A stretch of 64,000 nucleotides of DNA, from NCBI GenBank assembly GCA_032191485.1, contig JAVDOI010000008.1, positions 2,619,799 to 2,683,798 on the forward strand, written 5' to 3'. Each line of letters starts with the position of its first letter. The first letter of the stretch is position 1. This stretch comes from Leptoclinus maculatus (lineage: Eukaryota; Chordata; Actinopteri; Perciformes; Stichaeidae). Positions 1 to 13,399 of the stretch are shown one piece after another. Below the pieces are notes generated by a model. It was not told the origin of the DNA. It did no database searches and saw only the letters and a program-made list of their open reading frames with translations. The translations under genes were made by a program, and so were the position numbers.

Positions 1-549
1 CAGATTGGATGAAGACAAGCATCGGAATAAAAGACAATGAGGAGGTTTTTTTTGGTTGTTGTTGTTGTTTTTTTTTCCCCCCAAACATAAGACGAGACCT
101 GTAATAATGTGATTTGAATCGTTAAAAAAAAAAAAAACTTCGATGTATGTGCTCGCTTAAATTATATTTGCCATGGTGGCATGAAGCGCACTAAATAACA
201 AGAAGGAATAAAGAGAAGAGAAAAATTAAAACATAGGAGGGATGTCATTTTGTAAAAAAAAAGAAAAAGCGTGACAAAACTGACATGACGGACTTTCTTT
301 TCTTTCTTTTTTTTATCTCCCGGGGAGGACACGCCGACCCTTTCAACGACGAACGGGGCTGATTGTCAGGACCCAAAAAACAATGTGACGCTTTCATCAC
401 TAAGCCAAGGAATCTGGATCAACAGTATGCAAAGCATACGCCAAAATAAATGCAGTCAAACATGTTGGGACAACATTACACCCCCCCTCCAATTTTTCAT
501 TTTTATAATAACTTTCCAGATAATGACAAAATGAGCTGTAACTCCCGAA

Positions 550-601
<52 letters not shown>

Positions 602-1930
602 CACTCACCCAGGGTGGTATGTCTGCAACTGTCTTACAACATTCTCTGTCCCTGGAATGCAGCATTCCTTATTAACACACCAACCATTTCTTTTTCCCCA
701 AACCAGTTGCGACATGTCACCCAAAAGAGAAAGAAACGCTGGGAATCATTGTTATCTCGCTCCTCTATTAGCAATCATAACAGAGCTATTTCATACAGAG
801 GAGAGGTGGGCGGCTGGCGGAGGGGCGGAATCCCCGAAGAGCCACACATTAAAAAACGAGACAGGCCTCTTATTTACTGGCGACAGTCTAATAAATACAT
901 TTGCTGGCAGCTAAACAGGTATTTACTCTGCTCCCTACCACAGGTATAATTTCACTGTTTGCTGAGCTGTTATTTTGCTACAGAGATAATTATCGAGGTG
1001 GTGAAGAAAGACGATTAATGGTTTTAGCCGAGCTATCGGTCTCAGCAAAGTGAGGCGCAGCCCAGCTCTAAACTCCCAGCAAAACACCCAACAAGCAAAG
1101 GGGGGGGGGTTTAACAATCTGCATCTTTGGCTGCAGGGAATTCAAAAAGCGGTGCGTTACAAACGTATACAGATGAAAAAAAATTTTTGTTAACACTTTC
1201 CCTGTAAGCAAAAAAAAAAAAAAAAAAAAAAGAAGTGATGATTGTGGTCGTGATTCAATTTCAAATGGAGGTGACGAAGCTTTCTTAATGTCATGTCAGA
1301 GTGGCAGCAAAAACAACAAAAGACATCACAGCTCTCCAATGAGCAGACTAATTGGTCTCTCGGGGGTCACAGGGGGGGGGAACGTTGGCGTCCATACCTC
1401 TCGCTCTCATCCGACAACCTGCTCTCTCCGGCGTCTCACCTGAGAGCGAGGTGAGAGGTTTCACTGGCGACACACAAACAGAACTCGCCCCCCCCCCCCC
1501 CCTCCTGTAATACGGTTTACACACACCGCCGACCTGACAACCTGAAGGGACAATTAAAGGAGGTCGCGATGCAAAAGTGTCGCCGGGATCTCACAAGGAA
1601 CAGACAGCGAGAGGTCCCTTACTGTTTGTGACCCTTGATTTCCTGCTAGTGCACTACTACAGTACGGTAAATGCAACGTGCACTGGTTTCGATTAGTTGT
1701 AATGAAAACAAAACTAAGCTCTGAGGGGGGGGTGGGGGGGACAAAAAAAAAATCTGAGTGCAACAAGGTTAAAGCTGTAAGTCAGAAGAAGAAAGGTAGA
1801 GAGGTGGAAACGCTTCGGTGTTTTCCGAGATCTCTTCCTGATGGTTATTGTAAGAAGCGTGAACGCGACATTCAAAGGAATTAATTACACACTAATAAGC
1901 TGCGACAGATGTTGAGGCTTTTTCTGCTGG

Positions 1931-1974
<44 letters not shown>

Positions 1975-2654
1975 CCTGGCACTACCGCCATCCTCACACG
2001 CTGATTCTTATCGCTGCTGCCAAACAAGTTTATGTGGAGACATTTACGACAAGCATCGGTGATCGAGCCTTTTTTTCTGTTTTGTGCCACTTTCTAACAA
2101 CCACAAACTGATTTAAAAAAAAAAAAAAAGTGGTTCTAAATGAAGAGTCAAGAGCCGAAGGAGTAAAACCGAGAAGTTTTCTTTCAACGCTTTCAAGCTG
2201 CCGTTGAGTCTTTCGTCTTTGTCTGAGGACTTTTACAAGAAGTGATACACGGCAGCCCGAGACAGGAAACGGGCTGTGTGTCATTGCTGTCGAGGGCATT
2301 GACCAGATAAGCCGCAGCACCTTGAGCTGCCACAGATCTGCAAAGATTAAAGGGAGAAAACGCACCGGTTGTTGTGCCATAACCTGTTTCAATTTTATTT
2401 CCCCCGACCCAATGCAGAGAGGTGCCATGCTTGACCTCAAAACCAGAAGACACTTAATGAAGGCTGAGGATTATTTCGGGACGATTGCCCTTTAATCATT
2501 TGATCAAGTTTCTGATTACTTCTACACCGTGATTGTATTGTGATTTTTCTGTGCACTTTGAGATCATTTTCACAGAGCATCACGGCTAAATTAGCAAATA
2601 TAATCTTCCTGACAAATTAAATCTACAATACAAACTCTGGTCTATGTTAGATAA

Positions 2655-2716
<62 letters not shown>

Positions 2717-3359
2717 CTATATAATTATCAGAATGACTGGCCATGCTGGTGAGCGAAATGTCAGCTATTTTCTAAAGGAGCAGAAAGTGAAGCCTTTAAA
2801 AACCTGTAAACCACAGAGCATCAGTGCCCACGCAGTTTTAAGATGGCAATAGATATTCTCATAACTGCTCTCTCTCTCTCTCTCTCAAACACACACACAC
2901 ACACACACGCACACACACACAGGTCTGGTTGTACCTGAAATTACTTTATCAGCACTGTGACAAAAGCCACAAGGCAGACCAGACAGCATTACTGCACCTA
3001 CTCTGTATCATCACATCTATCTGACTGCCTCACACCAAGTCCTGCAGAGAGAAAAGCAATACATTCTTTAACTCTTAGTTTTCCCTGTGAGTCACACCTT
3101 TTTTCTTTCTTTTTTTATTATTATTCTTCTTACCCTACTGCTGGGACTCAGTGTGTTTTTGAGGAGTTACACAAAGTGCTTCATGCTACAGCAGTAAAAG
3201 TGTTGAAGCAGACTGACACGTAATTAAATAGTAAGTATATGGAGGGAATAAATGAAGTGGCTCTAATGGCCTAATAAAAAGTAGTAAAAGAAGATGGGCA
3301 GTTGGGCTGCAATAGCTTCAGCATTTCAACTGTCAACACACACTTCATTCTAACGAGTT

Positions 3360-3409
<50 letters not shown>

Positions 3410-4150
3410 TTTAAAAAAAAAAAAAAAGTCCTGACGAACAAGATGCAAAAATAATCGGAGGGATAAATAATAACTTTATTCGCCACAGAACACCCTGAAA
3501 CCATCGGGTCAGGAGCAGCGATGGCAGGCAGCATCACTTATTGCTCCTCTGCTGCGCGCGGAATAAGTTGTTAAATGAATTAGAGGAGATGGATGTACTT
3601 AACCCCGCGAACATCACGAGTGCTTTGCTTATTCGTGCAGAAATGACACAGGCCTGTTTCTGCACGTTTAAAATTAGATGGCAAAAAAAAAAAGTTCTAA
3701 ATGCGTGCGTTTGTATTTACCATTAAACATGACATTCATAGTCGGTATTTTTTCTTCTTCTTCTTTATAAATATTAAATCCATAGCCGCCACTTTTGGTC
3801 TGCGTGGGTTTTAAGTGATTTTGGAAGATAGGTCTGTAAATTGCTTTTAATTAATTTAGAAGCGACTCATTTATCTAATTCCGAGGAGGTGCACCTTATT
3901 TCTTTGCAGCCGTGCTATTAGATCAACGTGATTTAAAACACATGCGGACACACAAGTGAAGACGCACGTGAGAGAATGAGACGGATCGTACCTTTAAAGT
4001 CAGCAGTCGCCCGACCTCTTGTTTTCCATCAAAAGTTGAGCGACCTCTTGTCTCTGCTCCACGACGAGAGATCCCAAAAAAAAAAAAAAAAAAATAGGCA
4101 ACTGCTCTGTGGGAGGAAATACTGTTTAAAAAAAAAAAAGTCAAAAGTCA
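1..4150. other. Non-coding flank, no gene recognised
   Basis: No coding exon of a recognised family was found on either strand. The stretch holds homopolymer A and T runs and microsatellites: CA near 551-602, GT near 1933-1972, TA near 2657-2712, a CT block followed by CA near 2871-2922, and AT near 3362-3407. The open frames here either run through these repeats or have no family resemblance. Unique sequence between the repeats could contain conserved non-coding elements, which cannot be judged from one genome. Confidence 0.5.
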
Positions 4151-4543
4151 AAAGTCCCGTGGATGAGGAGTTTGGGTGAGGAGGGGGGAGTCGGGGAGAG
4201 AGAGAGAGGGAGAAAGAGAGAGCGAGAGAGTCGTCTTGTAGAAACCGCACGGGCTGAGGTTGAAGTTTGGGGGCGGGGGGGGGGAAGAAGCGCACACGGC
4301 GGATGGAGCGCAGAAATGTGAGCAACCGTGCGCTGCGGGCGGCGGAGGTGAAGTAGCGGAGAGGAGAGGAGAGCAGCGGCATGTGAGGAGGGCTGAGAGG
4401 AGAGGGCGGCAGGTAAACGAACCGCCCCTCCCCGTTTCTGATGCTCGAATCGATGATTTGCCAGCTGTGGCGCAGCTTGTCTCATTGCCCCACTTTGGTT
4501 TTTACAGCCGCTCCTCTCCGACGCGCTGCTCTCCGGGGACACC

Positions 4544-4579
<36 letters not shown>

Positions 4580-4820
4580 AGAGAGAGAAGTCAGTGCCAG
4601 GAGAGCTCTCACACTCATTCATTTTCATATTTACACGCCACATGTTTGCATGTCAAGAAGAAGAAGAAGAAGAAGAAGGGGGGGGGGGGGGAGTCTGGTA
4701 AAGAGTCGATTGCGCGCGGCGCCGCGCGTTTTGTTCCGTATAGAGTCAAAGTCTGTTGTTTTAACAGCGGAGGGCAACGTGCCAGATCTGCTCCCCGCAC
4801 ACCTGAGCGGAATATGAAAC
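4150..4820. promoter_or_regulatory. GC/GA-rich island, possible promoter or untranslated first exon
   Basis: Base composition changes sharply here: purine-rich GA tracts (4196-4230 and 4551-4590), G runs, and a CpG-dense patch around 4708-4735 with GCGCGCGGCGCCGCGCG. Such islands often mark teleost promoters and untranslated first exons. No coding exon or clear splice pair could be attached to it, and the direction of transcription is unknown. A promoter for a gene to the left of the window is a guess based on the human SATB neighbourhood, not on sequence seen here. Confidence 0.3.
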
Positions 4821-4945
4821 CGTGCTATAGTCTGCTATACATCACATGCTCCTACAGACGGGAACTGATGAGTTCTTTGAAAGCCCTATAGTGTGCGAGA
4901 AATAGGATTTAAAAAAAAGTTTTCAAGAATAATTAAGTTTTGAAC

Positions 4946-4992
<47 letters not shown>

Positions 4993-5200
4993 CTAATACT
5001 GCAGTCTGTTCCCTTGCTGTGTTTGCCGAAAGCATTAATTTCTCTAATTTAAACAAAGCTTTTAGTGCGAAATAATAATAATAATTATGACTTTTCGGCA
5101 GTGAACATTTTTAATGCATCATTATTGAACCAGACTCACTTTTATTTCATCAATGCAAGCTGTTGCTTTTTTTGCTTTTTCTGTTGCTTCGTTTAACTCA

Positions 5201-5263
<63 letters not shown>

Positions 5264-7133
5264 CCTCTCCATCACATTTTAAAATCCTACCGCGGGCCTA
5301 CCCCCAAAAACAAAATTTAAAATAAAAAATCCACGCTTTAGGAATGCAAATTTATATTAAAATAAATACACGAAGAGCAGAATAATTAGATTTTTTTTGT
5401 TCCGTTCTTGGACATCTTTAAGAACACAGCCTGGAGCGGAATCAGCCGAGGCACAGAGGACAGTGACAGATAACTGAAGGAGAAGAAAAAAAGCTTTTAT
5501 TTTCGCCCTCACAGTGTCTAAATGCATTTCAGCTATTTCCATTGATTTCCAGCTGTAACTATACTGACTGCTGTGTATGCAAAGTGCAGAAGTCACCTGT
5601 TTTTTTCGTGGCCAAAGTCTGATATTAGACGAGGAAAATAAATTCCAGAGAGAGGTATACATTAAATTAATATTCTTAATGTAGAACACATTACAGTGAA
5701 TGAGGGACGTCTCTCCACAGTTATTTAACCTCTATGTGTTGTACATTAACAATCAAATCATACAAAATAGAAATAGCTCCATGCATGAGTGAGTATTTAT
5801 CTTTCACTCGGTCTGTTAGATTTGATCATGTCTGTGTGAATCATGTGTGTCAGTGACATGTGTGAGCAGCTCCTACACATGTGGTGACATGCTGTACAGT
5901 ATATATATATATATATGTATATGAGCCTGTATAATGTGAGTGTGTGCGATCACATGTGTGGTTTGAATGTACATTGTGATTTGTGTCATGTGTGAGTTTC
6001 TTTTTGTCATTTGCACGCGCCCTTGCACATTTCTATACTCATTTCTTGTACCTTTGTTTGTGTGCGTGCATGTGTGTGTGTGTGTGTGAAAATGATTGAC
6101 AGTTTGCATCTGCACACAGGCTAACTGCTCTGCTCTAGCAGGTGTGCAGGAGCCCACAGGTAATGCAGCTGTTTACTTACAATGTGAATGTGTTTCTCTT
6201 GCCGGGTTTAGCATAAATAACACACTGATCCATTTACATTTACACTTAATTTACACGTCCCATTGAAAATAGAATTAGTGCGTGTGTGTGTTTATGTGTG
6301 TGTGTGTGTGTGTGTAAAGCCGACACAAAACAGCAGAGGGTGAGAGCGGATGAAAAATCCTTCAGATTGTCGGAGAAGACACAGAAGGACCGGAGCCCTT
6401 ATCGTAAGCTGATATCCAAATACTTCTCAGAAAAGTTAATTTGTTGTGGTTTTGGGACTCCACAAAAGTTTCATTATGAAGCATCTGAGATCTGCATTTA
6501 ACAAAAAAAAAAAAAAAAAAAGAGTGAGAAAAAAACACACACACACACACACCCTCTCTGACAAACACTCACACACAATCTCTGCATACGATTCACACCG
6601 CCTCTCTCCTGGGAGATTGAATGGGAATTGAAAAGTTCCAGTAAAGAGATTCAAATTTGCTTTCTGCATAATTATAAATTCATGCTAAGTTAGGGATGTT
6701 TTCATCATTACGGACAACAGCTGGTGATTTCAATGCAGCCTGTGTTTTATCCAACACTTCATGTTGCTGCCTCCCGAAAGCCCCTGTGTGTGCTGCAGTT
6801 GTCACCTTGACCACAAGGGGGACCGGTGAGTCTCATCTTAAAGAGGTACAGAGTGAGAGAAGAGGAGAGGAGGGCAGCTAATGATCCCCCCCCCCCACTC
6901 TCTATACCAGACACTTGTAATACATTGGGTTCTAACAAGCTGTCATCCGGCTGCTCGTGCCGATATTCAGGATTCTCTAGAGTGAAAAAGCAGCGAACCC
7001 TGACCCCTGCATTCAAACCAAGAGAAGATTATTAGCGCGGCGGCGACGTGTGGGAGCTGTGGACGCGTTCCAAAACGTTAATGCAAATTGATAATGTGCA
7101 TCTATGTCGCTGAGGCAGAGAGGGCACGTGTAA

Positions 7134-7167
<34 letters not shown>

Positions 7168-10100
7168 AAAACAGATCTAAATGTGTGTGAAGTGTAAACA
7201 AATCAAAGCAGACCTTGAGCGGAGATATTTCAATCGTCTACACTTTTTCTTTTTCTCTGAAAACAATAAACAGCACTTGGAAAATTACAAGGGTTATACA
7301 CCCCAGAATTAATCTTTCCAACCCATAACTAAATCGAGAGACACTGTTGCCTCTCCATCAAGTGGGTATATTTTAATTACAGGCTATTGCCTACTGAAAG
7401 TAATTTGTCTCAGAAAGATGCCCAAGAGCTAAAAGACAGACGTCTCGTCTCAATCTGGAATGCTCAGCCACTTTTTTATTTTTTTTTTCCTGCTCTGGTT
7501 TTGTGGTTAGCCTTTGCAACTTTCTTCAGTCGCTCTTTTATAATTGCTCACCTTTTAAAGATTAACAAGGATTCCCGAGGAGACTAACACTCGTCTCCTG
7601 TCTTTATCCGGGGTAAGCACTGGATTTTCTGATTATTTTTTTCCCCCAGTCGTCTGATCACCTCAGCAAGAAATTGAAATTAAAGTGTGGATTTCTCTGC
7701 CTTTTCCTCCTCGCTTTTCTACTCTTTTGAGTTTTGGAACAGAAGTACTCCACCCTTCAAATTAAACTCTATTTAATCCTCATTTGCGGCGCTGCCAAGG
7801 AGGACAGTGGAGATGAGAGACAATCCAGAACGATAAAAGCTGACCCACAGCAGCGCCTCCAGATGTTAATGGGGTGTCAGTCAGCTGGGCGAAGAAAAAC
7901 CCGCCCAGAAGTGTAATTACTGTCTGGTGTGAACTCTCCCGTCAGCTGTGGCAGCTTAGTGTCACTTAGTACGTTACTGCATGTGGAGATGCCCAGATGT
8001 TAAGAGGAAAGTTGCTGGTTTCACTCTTCAGGTGTTTTCTGAATCGCACTTCATCAGAGATCACCTGTCGATCAGATCGTACCTTTAGTTTCCTGTTGAT
8101 CAGACCATCCGTTAGACCTAGATAGCAAACAAGCTAATGCTACGCTCAGGTGGAACGACAAGGATCATTTTGAAGCTTTTTACCGAGCTGAGTTCGGTTA
8201 AAAGTCGTGAGGCGATTTTAATCTTGAGGTTATGTATCAACCGTCCCTCAAATTCAATTAGAATTGATTCTTCTTGATTGATTATTTCTCGAGCGGCAGT
8301 TCTTAATTAATTGTCTTAACCACAGTAATTTCTCTCCGAAACAAATCCTCCAAATTAAATGAAAAATCTTCACCACTTGGTTAGGATCCTGACCTCCCCG
8401 GTATCGTCAGGCCCACCCTCTGATTACCCCCAAGTGAACACTGTTAGCTCCTTCAGCACTGTTGTCATTGTTTGCACTGGCAGCGCTGTTAGCTGCTAGC
8501 AGCCACGTTAGTTTGTCTCCATGTTGAGAGCCACGTGGAGGCAATGTTCATTTGTGTGTAGAGCACCTTTAAAGTCCGGTGTTTTGTTGACCCATCCATC
8601 CACCCCGTCCGTCCACCTCTCTTAGCAGACTTTGTCGCTCTGTACCGACGTCGCCTGAGGTCTTACGGAACAGATGCACATCCGTTTAGTTAAATGTTAC
8701 ACTCTACACAGACATCGAGAGACAGAGGGAGCTAGAGTCTCTATTGAATTCCAATATTATCCAATAGATTATTTCTCTTTGGCACTTGAAAGTGAAGAGT
8801 AATCTCCAAAGGTAGCCATTCAAAACACCCAAATGTCCCATGATCTACATATTGTGAACTTATTAACTATATATCGATGTATCAGGGCCTCCAGTTTTAC
8901 TGTGAGCTCTCTAGTCTCACTCTGGGTATAAAGAGCTTCGGTGAGCGGGGGGAAATAAAATAAATGAAAAAAGATTTTTGTCCATAGAATTTCTGACGTC
9001 CTGAAGTCAGTTCGTCCACAGCTGTTCTGAAGAGAATGAAGCTGTAACGGAGGTTAGTGTGGATCGAATAGATGGACGCCTCAACGGTGCTTATGCTCCG
9101 CTGACGTCATGCGTCTGGTGCGAATATGCAGTTAATTTCAAAACAAACTGCTTTCGATGAAACATAAAGTTTCAAGTATGAAGGGAAGCAACCAGACAAC
9201 AGGTGTTAAGAACCACTAAGCTGAAGGGTTTCGTGAAGTGACAATATGTTGACTCATTAAAGCAAACATTTTGTTTTATGCAAACAAAGATTATTTACTA
9301 TAAGAACGATGCGTCCTGCATGCCAGAGACATTCGACTCTCCAATTGTTCTGTCGTGGCAGCGTCAAGGAGGGAAGCGCGTGTACGAGGCGCTGCAAAAT
9401 CAATTGCACATTACAACATGCTACAAAGGGAATTCTTGAAGACATTGACGCCCATCCATTCCACCACCTGTAACCTTCAGCATTTAACCTCCAGCTTGTT
9501 TGTGTCAAGGCTTTGCGAACACGGCTGGATGTCGGGCACGTCGTCAAACCGCCACAGAGCCGTGGGGAGCGATGCCGGGCCTCTGTGTTTGACATGCATC
9601 TCAGTGCAGCGCCGCTGTCACAGTGAGACACCCTATCTCCTGGAGAGTCTATTAGCTGTGCTTAATTAAACAAATGTGATTAGACTGATCCAAACTCACA
9701 CAACTGAATCCCCCGGTAAGGAGTCAGCCATGAGAGGCGGCGGCAGAGAGAGAGTCGAGTCACGCATGGCTCGGCTTTATTAATAGCGCCTATTACACAC
9801 TAACGCACACCTCGGCGAGCTGCGGAGTTAATGTGCACGGGCAGCGGCGTTTCAGGGCCACTCCTGAAGTTTGTCAATCACAGTTTAGTGCTGACGGTCG
9901 GAGCTTGGAGGATCAGGATGAAAGCGATAACAAATAACAGATTGATTACCGGTAATTTAGTGCGAGATGTGCGTGGGTGGGATTTAGCCACGGCTGTCAG
10001 TTGTAACCAGGTGGAAAGCAACAGGGAAATTTCCACTAACTTGTAAAAGATGAATCACTGACAGCGAGAGAGAGAGATGAGAGAGAAACTAAAGTAACTC

Positions 10101-10800
10101 CGTGTGCTAATATTTTAGGGGGATTTCTTTTTTAAACTCTGAGTCATTTCAATTCACCGTCAAGTTTAAACCCTTTCTGTCAAAAAAATATATCTTGCTG
10201 CTCAGAAGTACTTGGTTGAGGAGAGAAGTTGCAGAAATAGGCAGAATCTCGGAAACTCAGTTAAAGTTTGAACTTCCTTTGCCCTCTGCGTCTTCTGAAT
10301 TTGATTGTGCGCTCGTTACTCAATCACAGCCGAGCGGTGACGACCCAGAGCAGCGCTGTTCAAAACAATGGCCTGTCTGTGTGTGAGTGAACCGAGGGGT
10401 TGTGATGAGCCAGCGCAGGTAATATGGCTCCGAAATGTCGTTGGGTCGATGCCAATTCAAACTAATGAGGCCTTCGATGGTTTCTTAGACAAGTTCACCA
10501 TGTTTGGGTTCAGTTACAGTAAACGATCCATTCAAACTTTTACTTCTTTTGAAAATAGCTGAGTCCTGCTCTTGTGCAGTGTATAAACAGGTTCATCCAC
10601 GACGACTCCAGTCATTTAAAACTGCAGAGGAGCTTCGTATCGTTGCATTTCTGCATTTAATTCATTCATTCTTTCGGCAGGTCGGTAAAGCTTTCGATTT
10701 CTCCACAAGCAAACAAAGGAGCAAAAGTGAAAGGCTTACAACATTAGCATGCCATGCTAACTAGCGTACTGTAAATACAATAGTAACCTAGCGTTACTTA
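4820..10800. other. Non-coding region with microsatellites
   Basis: No gene could be recognised. Microsatellites include GA at about 4949-4991, CA at about 5203-5262, GT at about 6295-6316 and CA at about 7136-7165. The part from about 7.2 to 10.8 kb is largely unique sequence with few repeats, so it is the more likely place for regulatory elements, but no specific element can be named. Confidence 0.45.
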
Positions 10801-10810
10801 CTGTAAACCA

Positions 10811-11240
10811 GACTATATACAGTATAATAAGCGGACGTGGTCATCGTGACGTCACTCATTGATTTGCGGACTGACGTTTTGAAGCCTTGGGTTCAGCCAT
10901 TTCGCCATCGCCATCTTGGATTACGGCCATCGCCATGTTTTTTTTGCAACCGATAAACGGAAGTTACCATATGTGGACTGCTGAGGAGTGACGTAGAGAC
11001 GCCGTATACGGCTCTGGTAGCGCCAGCGACCTGTCAATCACAGTAAGCCCGCCCCGAAGCATACTCTGCTTTATGGTCTGTTTGACTCTAAATGGACCAT
11101 CATTTACTAAATGAACATCATGCTGTATTGAAGAAGACTTGAAACTAGAGATTGAGACCATAAACTCATGTTTACAATGTTTACTGAGGTAATAAATCAA
11201 GAGAGAAGTAGAGTCATTTTCTCATAGACTTCTATACAAT
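10811..11240 (+). mobile_element. Interspersed repeat family X, copy 1
   Basis: This segment matches three other places in the window (about 26046-26392, 26604-27045 and 62650-62873), all on the same strand. Shared landmarks are a start like TAGACTGTATATAAGAAGTA, the block GCATACTCTGCTTTATGGTC, and a region around 'accataaactcatgtttaca'. No coding capacity is seen, so it is a short non-autonomous element. The right end of this copy abuts a retrotransposon fragment, with loss of the tail that the other copies keep. Confidence 0.7.
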
Positions 11241-11575
11241 TGAACTTGTAAGGTCTGGTCCCTGTAAAAGCTGTGAGTTTAGAGATGTTCCTTGAAACGT
11301 GGCTGCACAGTCATACACAACTCTTATCTTTTTCTTTGTCGGGTGGTAGACCCCATGATGAGGAATGTACCATGTTCTGCCACCGTTCCCGTCAACCTCT
11401 TTAGTGGGAACTGGTTCTGCATAACCCTTCTGCAGCGTTTCCTCCATGAACTTGACATAGTCTTGGTGGAATTTCTCATTCCTAATAAGCTTCCGTTTCA
11501 GGGATTCAGCTCTCTGTACTGCTGCGGAACGGTTGTTTGGAAATGTTATTTCCTTTTTCTTTAACGGCATGCCTA
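11240..11575 (-). mobile_element. BEL/Pao-type LTR retrotransposon fragment (reverse transcriptase N-terminal part)
   Basis: The minus strand encodes about 110 residues resembling the start of the reverse transcriptase region of BEL/Pao retrotransposons. Key features are a YIPHHGVYHP block, then an IRVVYDCAA block, then FQGTSLN and LLQGPDLTSS in the expected order. The catalytic aspartate motif and the other pol domains are absent because the sequence stops at the junction with the family X repeat. No long terminal repeat was seen. It is a dead fragment. Confidence 0.75.
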
Positions 11576-11784
11576 GGACTCCCTAGGAGCCTTGTGGATC
11601 CTTGAGGGGCACAGAATCGTGGAGTATGTAAGAGTCTTCTAAAGAGACTCAGATTGTGTTCATGGAACCAAAATGATACTTCCATGTTGTGTTAAAATAT
11701 ACTGCAGTTACACTTGATTTACGTTGGGCTACAGCCGCTACAAACTATGTATTTGAGGTAGAAAGACATTTTGCTTAAGATTTT

Positions 11785-11966
11785 TGCGATTCGTCCAACA
11801 AGGTCATGGCTGATACCATTTATTTTGTTAAAGTTAAAACTAACTAGAGTTACAATTTGACGGTTTTCTTTTTGCCGGTTGGCTGCTACACGTGAATTAT
11901 TAAAGCTGAATATGACGGACGGAAATACTTCTTTTCATCTGAAATATACAGATAGATTTCCAAACA
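11785..11966 (+). repeat. Duplicated efhb promoter/exon 1 block, copy 1
   Basis: About 180 bp are nearly identical to 18279-18458 and related, on the opposite strand, to about 56.23-56.41 kb, which is the upstream region and first exon of efhb beside rab5a. The shared part includes TTGCCGGTTGGCTGCTACAC just upstream of the start codon, and the exon 1 reading frame itself. The strand agrees with the efhb sense direction in all three places, so this is duplicated gene sequence rather than an ordinary dispersed repeat. Confidence 0.75.
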
Positions 11967-12134
11967 TACCGACGGTAAGTTCACGTTAAGATGCTTTTGA
12001 TGAACCTTTTTGTCTGTACACGGAATACTATAATGGTAATATGTTCTTAACACCAGGCAGGAAAACTTGTACCTGTAGGAGACCGGGTTAAATGTTTGAA
12101 CGGACAAGCATTTGAAGCACAAATGTTCTTCTGA
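11912..12134 (+). pseudogene. efhb: efhb-like exons 1 and 2, isolated 5' fragment
   Basis: Exon 1 (11912-11974) starts at an ATG and encodes 21 residues (MTDGNTSFHLKYTDRFPNIP plus T), ending at a good donor, ACG|GTAAGT. It aligns with exon 1 of the efhb copy beside rab5a, where the related stretch reads GITPFHLKYKDRCPNIPT. After an 82-bp intron, exon 2 begins at 12057 (ACACCAG acceptor) and reads AGKLVPVGDRVKCLNGQAFE before a stop at 12132-12134. That stop lies where the EFHB family should continue for several hundred residues. No further exon follows directly, because transposon copies fill the next 5 kb. EFHB is an EF-hand protein of cilia and sperm flagella; this fragment alone cannot make it. 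Confidence 0.6.
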
Positions 12135-12375
12135 GACCTGTCACCAAGCTCTGCTTATTGCTTGAAGGTGACATGTAACACTTTTGACTCTCGTCCACAA
12201 AATGGACATAAAAGCGTTCATAAAAAATGACAATGATTACTGGACGTTAATAGAGTTCCTGGTCTATTAGTTAATGTATTGCTGACATTGGTCTTACTTC
12301 TGCCTTTGTATTGTGCTCGCACTATGGCTCTTTATTAATGTGCATGAGAATAATTGTTTTGTTAGTCACAAAGAC

Positions 12376-13340
12376 AATTAAAGCTGCGAGCAGCGATGAA
12401 CGGGCCCTCGCATCCTCCGCGCGTCGGGGTTGCCGGCGGGACTCCCTCCTGCGTGTCCGAGAACGCGCGCGACCGTCGGCCGGCGCGTCTGCGAGCGAGA
12501 CGTCTTTGATCCCGCGTGGACCGCCTGATGCTGGAAACGATGCTTTGCAAACAGTCCGGTGCTTCCCGTATCTGCTGCCTGGTGCTACGGAACACGTGCA
12601 TTGTGTAGCTCTCTGTCAAACGTAAACCACGTTGTGTGAAAGTCGTGTTAATCGGATGGCGTTTGTCACAAAATGCAGATTTCCTTTCGCCGGCAGGTGG
12701 CGCTGTGAGTACTAGTGAAAATTAGCTTGTAGACATCCTCGGGCAGTGAGTGTTATCAAGCGTGTGAAGTTTGGGACCGTTTGGAACAAGTCCAGCTGAG
12801 TTACATCAGCTTTTTTCATTGGGAATCACTCAAAGTAGACGCCCGCTACGGCTAAGTCATTCCGTTAAACGTAAAGCTTTTGATAATTTTTAATCACAAC
12901 GGTCTTGAGACTGTACTGAGAACATTTGAAGAGGATCAGACAAAGTCCCTAGGAGGAGTTTGTTAAAGTGTAGCGCCTATAAATTGTCCAAAATCAAGGG
13001 AAAATTCACACATAAATCAAAGTGTTGGACTTTCGGTAGGGTTTAGAGCATGGTCCCAAGAGACTTATGTTTAAGTCTCCATAGGATACACGTGACTACA
13101 AAGTTTCATACATGCAGCTCAAACGTAGCACTGGGGCTGTTCTTTTGAAATATTGTAGGGGGCGCTACAGAGGCAATTTAAAACGGCCAAGGCCAAAAAT
13201 CATAAAAAATATTTGTTCCAATGCCTTTGACACATCTACAAAGTTTCATGAGTTTTTGAGCATCCTAAGCCACTAAACCATCAGCTTCCTTTTTAAATAT
13301 TGTAGGGGGCGCTACAGAGGCAATTTAACATAGTGTGATA
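12376..13340 (+). mobile_element. Interspersed element family G, copy 1 (right end missing)
   Basis: Begins with TTAAAGCTGCGAGCAGCGAT and runs in close agreement with 16759-17530. Shared landmarks are CGCCGGCAGGTGGCGCTGTG and a segment around 'tccctaggaggag'. The last part repeats a motif TGTAGGGGGCGCTACAGAGG twice (near 13156 and 13301). This copy lacks the GC-rich hairpin end seen in copy 2. It has no credible coding frame and looks non-autonomous. The superfamily was not determined. Confidence 0.65.
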
Positions 13341-13370
13341 ATGCTGCAGTCACTGTGAGCGGGTAAGAAT

Positions 13371-13392
13371 GTGGTTACTTACAAGTAACCAC
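13371..13392. repeat. Perfect 10-bp inverted repeat
   Basis: GTGGTTACTT, two bases (AC), then AAGTAACCAC form a perfect hairpin. It lies at the edge between the family G copy and a Tc1-like remnant, so it may be a transposon end or a recombination scar. Confidence 0.6.
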
Positions 13393-13399
13393 AAATTCA

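Noticed and set aside
4260..4817. A 185-codon frame with RERERE and RRRRRR runs
   Set aside because: It reads through GA and GAA simple repeats in a promoter-like island; no domain or conserved segment.
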